Shown: positions 7,302-16,410, numbered from the stretch's first letter. The stretch: 64,000 bases of DNA from CAG-791 sp045130475 (GCA_045130475.1 JBGUPU010000033.1:1-64000); one strand, 5' to 3'. The notes: a model not told the origin generated them from the letters alone. Made by a program: numbers and translations.

Positions 7302-7892
7302 TTGAAAAAAACAAGTGCAGAAATGCTTTTTATGGAGTTGATTCACTTTACCAGAGGCGCAAGGAGATATCTGCACGGAGAAGTTTCACGTCCGGAAGGA
7401 CCGGGTTTCCCCTGCGGACCGGACTGTCCGCCCGGCAGACCGCCCCGCCGTCCCCACAGTCATCGTTCTCCCGTTTTTGCCAGGGAACGGATCCTGACAC
7501 TCCTTCTGGAACACGAAACCCGGCAGGATGATGCAGCACAGACAGCCGAACCGGCTGACGAAAGGGCAGCCGTGGAAAAAGCGGAAGCTGTCGGCGCAGG
7601 TCTTCGCCAGAAACAGCTCTCGGAATTGATGCGCATCAATCCTTCGACCATGTCCGAGTTTATCGGTCACCTTGAGAGCGATGGATATGTAAAGAGAAAT
7701 ATAGACCCGTCAGACAAAAGGGCGACTCTGATCACCCTGACGGAAAAAGGAAGAGCGCGCGCCTGCGAGCTGCAGGACGAGCGAAAAGAAAAGCTGAATC
7801 AGCTGTTCAGCCCGCTTACAGAAGAGGAACGAAAGGAACTCTTCCGGCTCTTGAATAAACTTCAGCGCCGAGCAGAAAATCGGCTTCAGTGA
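7302..7892 (+). CDS. MarR-family transcriptional regulator
   Basis: The C-terminal two thirds is a typical MarR winged helix (QLSELMRINPSTMSEFIGHL, then the DPSDKRATLITLTEKG wing). After residue 15 there is an unusual Pro/Cys/His-rich insert (CGPDCPPGRPPRRPHSH) and later an acidic-alanine linker. I favour the TTG at 7302 because GAGGAAAAGG lies just before it; an in-frame ATG at 7266 would add 12 residues but has no ribosome binding site. It lies 110 bp upstream of an ABC exporter and presumably represses it and itself through the paired GGTACC operators; its ligand is unknown. Confidence 0.85.
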   Translation: MKKTSAEMLFMELIHFTRGARRYLHGEVSRPEGPGFPCGPDCPPGRPPRRPHSHRSPVFARERILTLLLEHETRQDDAAQTAEPADERAAVEKAEAVGAGLRQKQLSELMRINPSTMSEFIGHLESDGYVKRNIDPSDKRATLITLTEKGRARACELQDERKEKLNQLFSPLTEEERKELFRLLNKLQRRAENRLQ

Positions 7893-8004
7893 TCCCATCG
7901 GAGAAAACCGCCAATTTCAAAGAACATAAAATTTCGAACTTTGAAATGCGTTTTTTCCCCGGTTTCCTCAGCACTCCACTTTTTGAAAGAAGGGAGGTGA
8001 AGAT

Positions 8005-9834
8005 ATGCCTGTTAGAATGATGCATGGACCCGGCGGTCGTTTTCTGACAGAGGAAGAAAATGCTTCCCGTCCCAAGGTCACAAAAGAGCTGCTGGCCCGG
8101 ATCGGGACACACCTTGTCCCCTACTGGAAACAGCTCTTTCTGGCACTTCTGTGTGTGACCGCCTCTTCGATTCTGAACCTGTACCCCGCGATCCTGACAG
8201 GCCGGATCATCGACCAGGGCCTGATCGGGCAGAATCTGCCGGTTCTGGTACAGCTGATCATCCTCTCTCTGGGAGTGACATTCAGCGCAAACCTGATCGG
8301 TGTGCTGGAGAGCTGGCTGAACGCCTGGATCTCCCAGCATGTAACTTTTGACATGCGCAACCGCATGTTCCGCCATCTGGAAAAGATGCCCCAGCAGTTT
8401 TTTACCTCCGGCAGCCAGGGGGATATCATCACCCGCATGACAAGCGATATCGACGGCGTCGAATCGGTTATTTCCAACACCTTCACCAGCATCCTCTCCA
8501 ATGCGATCACACTGACCGCGGCCATCGTCGCGATGATGCATAAAAATGTTCTCATGGCTGTCCTGGGCATGCTTGTCGTTCCCCTGTTCGTCATCCCCAC
8601 CCGCAAGGCCGGCAAAACCCGTTGGACCCTCACCCGTGAGGCACAGGCCTGCAATGACCGGATCAACGGGATCCTGGGAGAGACAATGTCCGTCAGCGGT
8701 CAGCTTCTGGTAAAGCTCTTCGGGCGGGAGGACTATGAATATGACCGCTATGTGAGCGAAAACAAAGAGATGATCTCCTACCACATCCGCGAGCGGATGG
8801 CCGGCCGTTGGTTCAGGGTCGCCATCAGCACCTTCGCCAGCGTAGGGCCGATGCTGCTCTATCTCGCCGGCGGAATCCTCATGATCCGCGGAGGGAGCGG
8901 TCTCACGGTCGGTGATATCACCGTACTTGTCACCCTGCTCTCCAGAATGTACGGCCCCGTCAACCAGCTCCTGAACATTCAGGTCGACTGGATTCGGGCC
9001 ATGGCTCTTTTCACCAGAATTTTCAATTATCTCGACATGCCCGTCGAGATTGAATCTCCTCCTGATGCCATTATCCCCGAAAAAGCCACCGGTGCTGTCA
9101 CCTTTTCCCATGTGGATTTTGCCTATGAGAAAAAAGATGACAGCCTCATTCTCCACGATGTCAGCTTCTCGCTGGAACCCGGAAAAAGCATCGCAATCGT
9201 CGGCCCTTCCGGCGCCGGCAAGAGCACCATTGTCAGCCTGATCCCCCGCCTGTACGACGTCCTTGGAGGAAGCGTCTGCATGGACGGCATCGATGTGCGG
9301 AAGCTGGATCTGTCCTGGCTGCGCGCCAATATCGGCATCGTGACACAGGACACCTACCTCTTCAACGGCTCGCTTCGGGATAACCTGCTCTACGCAAAGC
9401 CCGATGCGTCTGAAGAGGAACTCATCGAAGTCTGCAAAAAAGCCAACATCTATGAGATGATCCGCGCTCTCCCGCAGGGGTTTGATACCCTTGTCGGCAA
9501 CCGCGGGCTCAAGCTCTCGGGGGGCGAGCGCCAGCGCATTTCCATCGCCCGTGTCCTTCTCAAAGATCCGGCTCTCCTCATCTTTGATGAGGCAACCTCC
9601 GCCCTGGATTCCATCTCGGAGGCCTCGATCCAGAGAGCCATCGATCCGCTGATCCGCACCAGGACCAGCATCCTGATCGCCCACCGGCTTTCCACCATCC
9701 TGGCCGCCGATAAGATCCTTGTTGTGAAGAACGGACGCATTGTCGAGCAAGGCACCCACACCGAGCTTCTCGGAAACGACAGCATTTACAGCGAACTCTA
9801 CCGTACCCAGTACGGAAAAGAACAGGCAGCATAA
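8005..9834 (+). CDS. Multidrug-type ABC exporter, fused permease-ATPase
   Basis: A 609-aa half transporter. Residues ~40-330 hold six membrane segments (type-1 exporter fold); residues ~350-590 are the ATPase, with Walker A GPSGAGKST near 403, signature LSGGERQR near 505, Walker B LLIFDEATS and the switch His in AHRLS. It would act as a homodimer, or as a heterodimer if a partner exists elsewhere. GGGAGGTG precedes the ATG. It is the apparent target of the adjacent MarR regulator, and a strong terminator closes the operon. The substrate is probably a drug or other hydrophobic compound. Confidence 0.93.
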   Translation: MPVRMMHGPGGRFLTEEENASRPKVTKELLARIGTHLVPYWKQLFLALLCVTASSILNLYPAILTGRIIDQGLIGQNLPVLVQLIILSLGVTFSANLIGVLESWLNAWISQHVTFDMRNRMFRHLEKMPQQFFTSGSQGDIITRMTSDIDGVESVISNTFTSILSNAITLTAAIVAMMHKNVLMAVLGMLVVPLFVIPTRKAGKTRWTLTREAQACNDRINGILGETMSVSGQLLVKLFGREDYEYDRYVSENKEMISYHIRERMAGRWFRVAISTFASVGPMLLYLAGGILMIRGGSGLTVGDITVLVTLLSRMYGPVNQLLNIQVDWIRAMALFTRIFNYLDMPVEIESPPDAIIPEKATGAVTFSHVDFAYEKKDDSLILHDVSFSLEPGKSIAIVGPSGAGKSTIVSLIPRLYDVLGGSVCMDGIDVRKLDLSWLRANIGIVTQDTYLFNGSLRDNLLYAKPDASEEELIEVCKKANIYEMIRALPQGFDTLVGNRGLKLSGGERQRISIARVLLKDPALLIFDEATSALDSISEASIQRAIDPLIRTRTSILIAHRLSTILAADKILVVKNGRIVEQGTHTELLGNDSIYSELYRTQYGKEQAA

Positions 9835-9893
9835 AGAAGATTCTGCTGCATAAATCAAAATGGTGAAAATCACAAATATCAGGCAATGAAAAA

Positions 9894-9932
9894 AGGTGCC
9901 GGTCCTGAAAATGGTCCGGCACCTCTTTTTGT
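9894..9932 (+). terminator. Rho-independent terminator of marR-ABC operon
   Basis: Perfect 9-bp stem AGGTGCCGG (9894-9902) / CCGGCACCT (9916-9924) followed by CTTTTTG. Confidence 0.85.
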
Positions 9933-10002
9933 GTTAAGCATTCAGCCATGTGCATTCATTTAGTTATGCATAGTTTTTAGCATATCGAGAGATGGCTCTC
10001 TC

Positions 10003-10530
10003 TTACTGCCTCAATGCATTCTCGTAAGCATCGTATGTTCTCTGGTCAAAAAGTACCCATTCCACAAGGTCCAACTGGCCGGGATGGTCTTCGATAAAGC
10101 GTCTTGCCGTAGACACAGCAATTTGCGCAGCCTGATCGACCGGATAGCTGTAAATACCGGTCGAAATGGAAGGAAAAGCTATGCTCCGGATCTTATGGTC
10201 CACCGCTGTCTGCAGAGAGTTCCTGTAGCAGTTTGCCAAAAGCTCCGGTTCTCTCCTGTTTCCGCCTCTCCAAATTGGCCCGGGTGTGTGGATAACATAT
10301 TTACAGGGGAGATTGTAGGCGCCGGTCAGCCTGGCTTCACCGGTCTCACATCCGTGAAATTTCCTGCACTCCTCGAGAAGCTTAGGCCCCGCTGCCCTGT
10401 GGATGGCACCATCCACACCTCCGCCTCCCAAAAGGGAAGTGTTTGCGGCATTTACGATTGCCTCGACATCTGTAATTCTCGTAATATCGCCCCGGATCGC
10501 CCGCAGTATTTGAATATTATCCTTGCTCAT
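10003..10530 (-). CDS. Macro domain protein (ADP-ribose hydrolase type)
   Basis: A 175-aa single macro domain of the MacroD/YmdB class. It has the ADP-ribose-binding and catalytic loop NAANTSLLGGGGVDGAIHRA at residues 27-46, a GPIWRGG loop, and the second loop FPSISTGIYSYPVDQAA. Members remove ADP-ribose from proteins or hydrolyse O-acetyl-ADP-ribose. GAGGTGAT precedes the ATG. It stands alone, downstream on the same strand from a NudC-type hydrolase and a DUF523-GNAT protein, with a ~130-bp gap. The physiological substrate is unknown. Confidence 0.92.
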   Translation of the reverse strand: MSKDNIQILRAIRGDITRITDVEAIVNAANTSLLGGGGVDGAIHRAAGPKLLEECRKFHGCETGEARLTGAYNLPCKYVIHTPGPIWRGGNRREPELLANCYRNSLQTAVDHKIRSIAFPSISTGIYSYPVDQAAQIAVSTARRFIEDHPGQLDLVEWVLFDQRTYDAYENALRQ

Positions 10531-10660
10531 AGAATCACCTCGCTTCCAAAACCATGGTCATCTATCTCCAGGTATAAGTTCATCTCTCTAAAAACAAGTA
10601 TATCATTAATGCGGGCATCGATGGAACATATACCTACTCAATCTCGCCGGTCCAGCTTTC

Positions 10661-11560
10661 TCATAACTTGCACACCATAATAAATTCTTCTTCATTTTCA
10701 TCTACAATGTCAAAGCCGACCTCTTTGTACATGCGGACCGCATAATTCGCCTTCTGCACGGCAAGAGAGGCCTGTTTGTAACCATATTCTTTCAGCAGAG
10801 CGAGCATTTCTCTCATCAGTCTGGTCCCGATTCCCTGCTTCCTGTATTCTGGAAGCAAGGATATGGCAAAGGACGGCGTTTGGTCATCTACATGACCGTA
10901 ATCATTCATAATCCTTGTCCAAACAGCCCCCACTACATGCCCCGCTGTTTCAGCCACAAGACAGTGATCCCCGGGACGGCTGCCAAAAACATCATAATAG
11001 ATCCGCAGTTCTGGGCGTTCCACGATATCCCTGGCCGGAGCTTGCACTCCTTCCGGAATGAAGATCGCCTGGTACAGGAAATCCTTCAGTAAACAGGCTT
11101 CTCCGCTGCACAGTTTTCGAATCAAAAAATCTCCTTGAACTGCGGCCAAATCCTCCACATCAAGGCACCGGAAACCGTTTTCCATCAGAAGCTGTGCGGC
11201 AACACCGGCCTGATCTACCAGCCTTCCGCTAAATGTGCCGTCGTACCGCTGCTTTACCCCGCAGCTGGGACTGCGGGACTGCAGCACGACCAGGTCCGGC
11301 TGCTCTCGTCCGGCTGTCTCCAGGCATTTCGCCGCGCCTGCGCGGAATTCCGCGTCTACAATCCGCCCATCTTTTGCAATGACCAGGCCATCCTTGATTT
11401 CAGAAGGAATACGCGGCGTAGGAAGCCCTCCCAGCTCTTCCGGGCAGACAGTAAACACCTCGTTATCTGCCATCAGCTGCAGGATCTTCTCATTGCGGTT
11501 GTTCCCGCCATTGTATTTACAGTTTTCGCCTGCCAGGCAGGCGCTGACCATGATTTTCAT
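10661..11560 (-). CDS. DUF523 - GNAT acetyltransferase fusion
   Basis: Residues 1-~140 are a complete DUF523 domain (MVSACLAGENCKYNGG start, VCPEELGGLPTPRIPSEI, LQSRSPSCG). Residues ~148-299 are a complete GNAT acetyltransferase (acetyl-CoA loop LLPEYRKQGIGTRLM, C-terminal NYAVRMYKEVGF). Each normally occurs as a separate protein. The start overlaps the stop of the upstream Nudix gene by four bases (ATGA). DUF523 has no settled function; the GNAT substrate is unknown. A sequencing error joining two genes is possible but would still have to keep the frame. Confidence 0.85.
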   Translation of the reverse strand: MKIMVSACLAGENCKYNGGNNRNEKILQLMADNEVFTVCPEELGGLPTPRIPSEIKDGLVIAKDGRIVDAEFRAGAAKCLETAGREQPDLVVLQSRSPSCGVKQRYDGTFSGRLVDQAGVAAQLLMENGFRCLDVEDLAAVQGDFLIRKLCSGEACLLKDFLYQAIFIPEGVQAPARDIVERPELRIYYDVFGSRPGDHCLVAETAGHVVGAVWTRIMNDYGHVDDQTPSFAISLLPEYRKQGIGTRLMREMLALLKEYGYKQASLAVQKANYAVRMYKEVGFDIVDENEEEFIMVCKL

Positions 11561-12465
11561 AGTTCACCATTTTTAAACCTGGCGATCATCTCAAAGGTGA
11601 GGGAAACTCCGTTGTCATACACCTGGATCTCATCCCGGGGAATCCAGACTGCTTCTGCCACTTCGTTGGTATCGTGCACGGCAATCTCCTCGCTTCCATC
11701 GAGGTCGCAGATGACGCCGATCATCAGATTGGAGGCAAAGCCCCAGGGCTGGGACTTGTAATAACGGATATTGGAGACCTTCAGACCGGCTTCCTCCATG
11801 ACCTCGCGCCGCACGGCATCTTCAATGGTCTCACCAACCTCGATAAAGCCCGCGATTAGAGAAGTACCGGCATACCCATCTTCCTCACGCGGTTTGTAAC
11901 GGATCATCAGAAGGCTGTCCCCATTCTCCACTGCGATGGTCACTGCCGGCATGACGCGCGGGAAATCCATATTTCCGCAGGAGGTACATCGGACGCATCT
12001 CATCTTCGGGTGAACGCTCATGTGACCTCCGCAGCGGCCGCAATGACGGTTTCCGTTGTACCAGGAAGAAAGCTGAAAAGCAGTCTCAGCACCGAAATAG
12101 ATATTTTTCGGAAGCGGTTTGCTTTCAAAAGAAAACGGCAGGAATTCCATCCCTGTAAAGGAAAAATCCGGTGCGGGTCCATCCGTATAAACAAAGCTGT
12201 AATAGCAGGTTTTTCCGACAGAAAAGAGATAGACTAACCGACCGCCCTTTTCTGCTGCTTTTTTGTCTGCCTCAGTATCCTCGGGATCAAACCAGTAGTC
12301 GGCAAAAAGTACTGCCTCCGGGAGGGACATGGCTCCCTCTGCATCAATATGCATCAGCAGATTTCTTCCGTTCTTTTCAAAAACAGCTGCCAGATCGCCG
12401 GCTTTAGGTGCAATATTCCGATATTCATTTGAAAAAACTTCATTGTTGGTCAGTTCCTGGATCAT
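11557..12465 (-). CDS. nudC: NAD(+)/NADH diphosphatase, NudC type
   Basis: A 302-aa protein. A zinc ribbon (CGRCGG ... CVRCTSCG) near residues 140-165 is followed by a Nudix box starting GFIEVGETIEDAVRREV and the NudC hallmark SQPWGF. Enzymes of this class cleave NAD(H) to NMN and AMP, and in bacteria can remove NAD caps from RNA. AAGGGGGG precedes the ATG. It is co-transcribed and translationally coupled with the DUF523-GNAT gene. Confidence 0.9.
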   Translation of the reverse strand: MIQELTNNEVFSNEYRNIAPKAGDLAAVFEKNGRNLLMHIDAEGAMSLPEAVLFADYWFDPEDTEADKKAAEKGGRLVYLFSVGKTCYYSFVYTDGPAPDFSFTGMEFLPFSFESKPLPKNIYFGAETAFQLSSWYNGNRHCGRCGGHMSVHPKMRCVRCTSCGNMDFPRVMPAVTIAVENGDSLLMIRYKPREEDGYAGTSLIAGFIEVGETIEDAVRREVMEEAGLKVSNIRYYKSQPWGFASNLMIGVICDLDGSEEIAVHDTNEVAEAVWIPRDEIQVYDNGVSLTFEMIARFKNGEL

Positions 12466-12621
12466 AGGTCCCCCTTTCTATTATGCATGCATCTTCTCGT
12501 AATTATCCCTATTGTATCCTGAACATAAAATATTTTTGCACTATCCGGTCTGTTCTTTGCGATGAATGCTCAGCGTGAATTGCCGGAGACTCCTCAAGTG
12601 CCCTGCAATCACGTTTACAGA

Positions 12622-13668
12622 TCAGATCACCACAATCACTTTTCCAAAGCTATGGGCGCTCTCCAGCCAGGCATGTGCCTCAGCTGCCTGCGGCAGGGAA
12701 AAAACACGCGCAGGAGCCGGGTCGATCCCATATGTCCGGACATAGTCAAGAAGGGACTGGAGGCGCGCTGCATCCACGTTCCCTGAATAGAAACTGGTGA
12801 GGTAGCCGTTGGCAGGAAGTTCAAAAATCGGGTCAAAATCGTTGAGGGTCCACTGTCCTCCCAGCTGTCCGGTGCTGCAGACAATGCCGCCCTCGGCGAC
12901 ATGGGAAAAGGTGTCCCGCAGTGTGGCAGGACCGATCAATTCCAGCACACGGTCAAACTTCTGATCTGTCTGCAGGATTCCGTCCGCATCCAGGATCACT
13001 TGGTCAAAACCTGCCTCCCGCAGCTGTCCTTCTTTTTTCATGCTCCTGGTCGTGCCCGCAACATGGAACTCGGGCCACCGCCCTTTCAGAAGCCGCAGAA
13101 AGGCGACGCCCACCCCGCTGGTGGCTCCGCGCACAAGGATCCGCGGCGTCTTGCAATCTGTCGTTGTTATATCTGTCCTGCCATCTGTATTACTATCTAT
13201 CTTATCATCTACCGTACAATCTGTCTTACCATCTGCCGTACTCTCTCCGATCCGCAGATTCAGCAGTGAACCATATGCGGTGTAATACGTTTCCGGCAGA
13301 GCCGCCAATGTTTTCCAGTCCAGATCCGTCTCTACCGGACAAATCTGTTCGTTCGGCAGAAGAGTGTACTCGGCATATCCGCCGTCGAAGGCGCGGCCCA
13401 TTTCACCCATGATGGAAATGACCTTGTGCCCGACCGGAAGACGGGCGGGATCGGTCGTTTCCGCAATCTCGCCGACACATTCGATCCCGAGAATCCTGGG
13501 GAAGGAAACACTGGGCGAGAGACCTTTTCTGGTAAAAATTTCGGAATGGTTGATCCCGAAGCCGCGGACGCGGACCAGGGACCACCCTTCCCGGACTGAC
13601 GGAGTGGGCACTTCCTCATAACACAATTTCTCCGGTCCTCCCGGTTCATGGATCACGATTGCTTTCAT
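12622..13668 (-). CDS. Zinc-type alcohol dehydrogenase / quinone oxidoreductase family protein
   Basis: A medium-chain dehydrogenase/reductase of 348 aa starting MKAIVIHEPGGPEKL, with the Rossmann motif RGATSGVGVAF and a quinone-oxidoreductase-like C-terminus. The ATG at 13668 shares its A with the TAA of the preceding permease gene, so translation is coupled to the osmolyte importer. Between YYTAYGSLLNLRIG and the Rossmann loop lies an abnormal, degenerate Asp/Thr-rich insert (units like DGKTDCT, DGRTDIT; DNA ~13150-13250) that relatives do not have. It likely reduces an alkene or quinone with NADPH; the substrate is unknown. Confidence 0.85.
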   Translation of the reverse strand: MKAIVIHEPGGPEKLCYEEVPTPSVREGWSLVRVRGFGINHSEIFTRKGLSPSVSFPRILGIECVGEIAETTDPARLPVGHKVISIMGEMGRAFDGGYAEYTLLPNEQICPVETDLDWKTLAALPETYYTAYGSLLNLRIGESTADGKTDCTVDDKIDSNTDGRTDITTTDCKTPRILVRGATSGVGVAFLRLLKGRWPEFHVAGTTRSMKKEGQLREAGFDQVILDADGILQTDQKFDRVLELIGPATLRDTFSHVAEGGIVCSTGQLGGQWTLNDFDPIFELPANGYLTSFYSGNVDAARLQSLLDYVRTYGIDPAPARVFSLPQAAEAHAWLESAHSFGKVIVVI

Positions 13669-14276
13669 TAGAGCCTCTCTTCTGCTGCTTTGAACAGCGC
13701 ATTGGTCAAAATGGCAAGCCCCGCGGAGAGGATGCTCCCCCACAGGATCCTGGCCATATTCATGGTGCGCAGGCCGTCGAATAAAAGGGTCCCCAGTCCG
13801 CCGGCATTGATGGAGGCGGCAATTGTGCCGATTCCGATCGTGGAGACGACTGCCAGCCTGATTCCGGCAAAAAGAGCCCGCTTGGCCAGAGGAATCTGCA
13901 CCTTTGTGAGAACCTGCAGCCAGGTCATCCCGATTCCCTTCGCCGCGTCTGTCACGGCGGGATCCACTTCATTAAGGCCTGTCGTAAAATTGCGCAGAAG
14001 CAGATATTGATTGTATGCTGTCAGCGCGATCACGGCTGTTGTCCTGCCCAGGCCCGTCACAGGGATCAGGATAGCAAAGAGGGCAAGCGAAGGAATAGAA
14101 TATACGACTCCCAGCAGCTGCTGCAGCCACAGGGACAATCTCTCATTCTGCAGGCATATGAGGGTAAGGACTGATGCAATCGCCACCGAAATAACCAGTG
14201 TCAGAAAGACCAGTTCTATGTGCTCAAGCAGAGGAATATATATTTTTTCAGGATGCCTGGTCAAAAATTTGATCAT
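13668..14276 (-). CDS. Osmoprotectant ABC transporter permease
   Basis: A 202-aa inner-membrane permease with about five membrane segments and the EAA-type loop (DAAKGIGMTWLQVLTKVQIP) of OpuC/ProW-type importers. It starts four bases inside the end of the ATPase gene and ends on the start of the oxidoreductase. It forms the channel together with the second permease encoded at 16411-17055. Confidence 0.9.
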   Translation of the reverse strand: MIKFLTRHPEKIYIPLLEHIELVFLTLVISVAIASVLTLICLQNERLSLWLQQLLGVVYSIPSLALFAILIPVTGLGRTTAVIALTAYNQYLLLRNFTTGLNEVDPAVTDAAKGIGMTWLQVLTKVQIPLAKRALFAGIRLAVVSTIGIGTIAASINAGGLGTLLFDGLRTMNMARILWGSILSAGLAILTNALFKAAEERL

Positions 14277-15214
14277 TTGTCTGACTCCCTGTCAAAGGCA
14301 ATGCTGCTGTTCCAGAAGCGTTCCTGTTCCATGGCGGAGCGGATCAGGGTCTCGACGAAAGGATCTGCCGGTTTCCGGACAATGGTTTCCGGTGTGTCCA
14401 TCTGAAGAAGCTTTCCTTCATTCATGATCATGACACGGTTCCCCAGGCGGAAGGCCTCGTGGATATCGTGAGTGACAAAAAGGAAGGTCCCTCCGGTCTC
14501 ACGGTGGATGCGGAGCAGCTCATTCTGCAGGTTGAGGCGGGTGATTGCGTCGACGGCACCGAAAGGTTCGTCCAGCAGCATGACTCTGGGTTTTGTCGCC
14601 AGAGCGCGGGCAAGGCCGACTCTCTGCTGCTGGCCTCCGGAGAGCTGGGAAGGATATCGGTTCCGGTACTGCTCCGGCTCCAGACCGACCAGTTCCAACA
14701 GTTCCGTGACACGGTCACGGCACCGCGCAGGCTCCCATTTGAGCAGACGCGGGATCACGCTGATATTGTCCTCCACCGTCATATGCGGGAAAAGGCCCGC
14801 CTGCTGTATGACATAGCCCATCTTCCGGCGCAGCTGCACCGGATCCTGCTTCTGTATATCCTCTCCGAACAGAAGGATCGATCCCCCGTCCGGCTCATAA
14901 AGGCGGTTGGTCATCTTGAGGAGGGTTGTTTTTCCGCATCCCGAAGATCCCAGGATCGTGATCAGCTCTCCGTCCCGGATTGCGGCACTCAGGTTGTTAA
15001 CCGCATAAAAACCAGTCTCTTCTTTTAATGCACCTGTTGATGCCTCCGTATCGGGAAAGCTATTCTCCCCCTGTTTCTTTATTTTGTCTTCCCCCTTCCG
15101 GACACGCCGGACGCGGAGGGATTTTCCATCTGTGCGGTCAAAGCGCTTATATACATTTCGGTATTCAATCGCCGGAACTGCACAGAGGCTTTCATTTTCG
15201 GAAGAATGGTTCAT
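14273..15214 (-). CDS. Osmoprotectant ABC transporter ATP-binding protein
   Basis: A 313-aa ATPase close to OpuCA/ProV, with Walker A GSSGCGKTT, signature LSGGQQQR, Walker B VMLLDEPFGAVD and the switch His in VTHD. The usual two C-terminal CBS domains are missing; the protein stops soon after the ATPase. There is also a ~45-residue charged insert between the first strand (RNVYKRFD) and the second (AVNNLSAAI), where related proteins have a short turn. AGGA lies before the ATG. It energises the neighbouring permeases for uptake of glycine betaine, choline or carnitine-like solutes. Confidence 0.9.
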   Translation of the reverse strand: MNHSSENESLCAVPAIEYRNVYKRFDRTDGKSLRVRRVRKGEDKIKKQGENSFPDTEASTGALKEETGFYAVNNLSAAIRDGELITILGSSGCGKTTLLKMTNRLYEPDGGSILLFGEDIQKQDPVQLRRKMGYVIQQAGLFPHMTVEDNISVIPRLLKWEPARCRDRVTELLELVGLEPEQYRNRYPSQLSGGQQQRVGLARALATKPRVMLLDEPFGAVDAITRLNLQNELLRIHRETGGTFLFVTHDIHEAFRLGNRVMIMNEGKLLQMDTPETIVRKPADPFVETLIRSAMEQERFWNSSIAFDRESDK

Positions 15215-15241
15215 AGATATTTCCTATCCCGCAGCACAAGA

Positions 15242-16279
15242 TTATTTGATGCTCTCGTAGAAATCCAGTGCGACGTCCTCGTATTCCTCCTGGTCAATGT
15301 CCACCTTCGCGTTGAGGGAGGTGACGGTCTCCGTATCAAGAGCCGCGCTGATGGGATTCAGGATTTCAGCAATCTGCGGATAAGCCTCCAGCACCTCATC
15401 CCGCACGACAGGGGCGATATTGTAGGGCGGCCATACCTGCTTGTCATCCTCCAGGAGAACGAATTTATCCGTCTCGACAAGTCTGCCCTCTGTAGTGTAT
15501 GCAGGTGCTGCGTCCGCCTCGTCGTTTTCCACAACCTGGTACTTCAGGCCGTTGTCATAGACCTTGCTGGATTTCCAGTTAAAGGGGCCGTATACCTTTT
15601 CCAGACCCGGGATGCCGTCCTCGCGCTCGTCAAATTCACCCTGAGAGGCAAAACGGATCTCCCCCGCATGAGCCTGCAGATCGGAAATCGTCTTAATCCC
15701 GAACTCGTCCGATGCCTTGCGGCTGACAAAGATGCCCTGTCCGTCATTGGCAGGCGCATAGTCCAGCCAGGTGATCCCGAACTGTTCCTCGTAGGCCGCT
15801 TTGACGGTCTCATATACTTCCTCCGGATCAGTGAGAAGATCCATCTGCAGGATGGAGAGAAGTCCCGTGCCGGTGTACTCGGGGTACAGCTCAACCTCTT
15901 TATTGACAAGGCTCGTGTGGATCACGGAGGAAGCGATATTCATCCGGCGCTCCACGGTAAATCCCGCATCCTCGAGAGCCAGGGCGTAAATCTCCGCGAC
16001 AATCTCATTTTCCGTAAAATCCTTGGATCCGATTATGATGGTGCCGGCGTCCTGTGCGGAAGCAGAAGAATCATTGGAATTCCCGGTATTTCCAGTGCCT
16101 GCCTCAGTTTTCCCGGCACTGCCAGAACTGCTCCCGCCGCAGGCACACAGCGCTGCCATGATACAGGCACATAGAAGCAGGGCGCATATCTTTCTGAAAA
16201 ACCCAGTCATGTTCCTGCCTGTTACAAAACCACTGGCGGTATATCCGTTCTCTCTATTCTGCAGTGTTTTCTTTCCCAT
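15242..16279 (-). CDS. Osmoprotectant-binding lipoprotein
   Basis: A 345-aa substrate-binding protein. The N-terminus holds a signal peptide ending in the lipobox LCAC (near residue 47), followed by a Gly/Ser/Thr linker and the OpuAC-type domain (TIIIGSKDFTENEIVAEIYA start, EYTGTGL, and a C-terminal ALDTETVTSLN). It captures quaternary ammonium compounds outside the membrane and delivers them to the permeases. The ATG at 16279 has AGGAGG seven bases upstream, so the long pre-lipobox tail appears real; a shorter start at residue 24 has a weaker site. Confidence 0.92.
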   Translation of the reverse strand: MGKKTLQNRENGYTASGFVTGRNMTGFFRKICALLLCACIMAALCACGGSSSGSAGKTEAGTGNTGNSNDSSASAQDAGTIIIGSKDFTENEIVAEIYALALEDAGFTVERRMNIASSVIHTSLVNKEVELYPEYTGTGLLSILQMDLLTDPEEVYETVKAAYEEQFGITWLDYAPANDGQGIFVSRKASDEFGIKTISDLQAHAGEIRFASQGEFDEREDGIPGLEKVYGPFNWKSSKVYDNGLKYQVVENDEADAAPAYTTEGRLVETDKFVLLEDDKQVWPPYNIAPVVRDEVLEAYPQIAEILNPISAALDTETVTSLNAKVDIDQEEYEDVALDFYESIK

Positions 16280-16410
16280 TCGTTATTCCTCCTGTTGCAG
16301 GCAGTTGAATCTGTCGTGGCATTCGCCGTTATACATCCAAATCAACAAATCGACGCTTACGAACAATCTCGACGCATACCAATGTTGATTTGTCTGTGCA
16401 TAACTCATTT

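Noticed and set aside
7816..9873. A 685-codon open frame on the minus strand
   Set aside because: It lies antisense to the ABC exporter, whose Walker and signature motifs are intact; it has no recognisable domain and reflects codon bias of the real gene.
15206..16174. A 322-codon plus-strand open frame over the osmolyte-binding protein
   Set aside because: No family features or ribosome binding site; the minus-strand lipoprotein is unambiguous.
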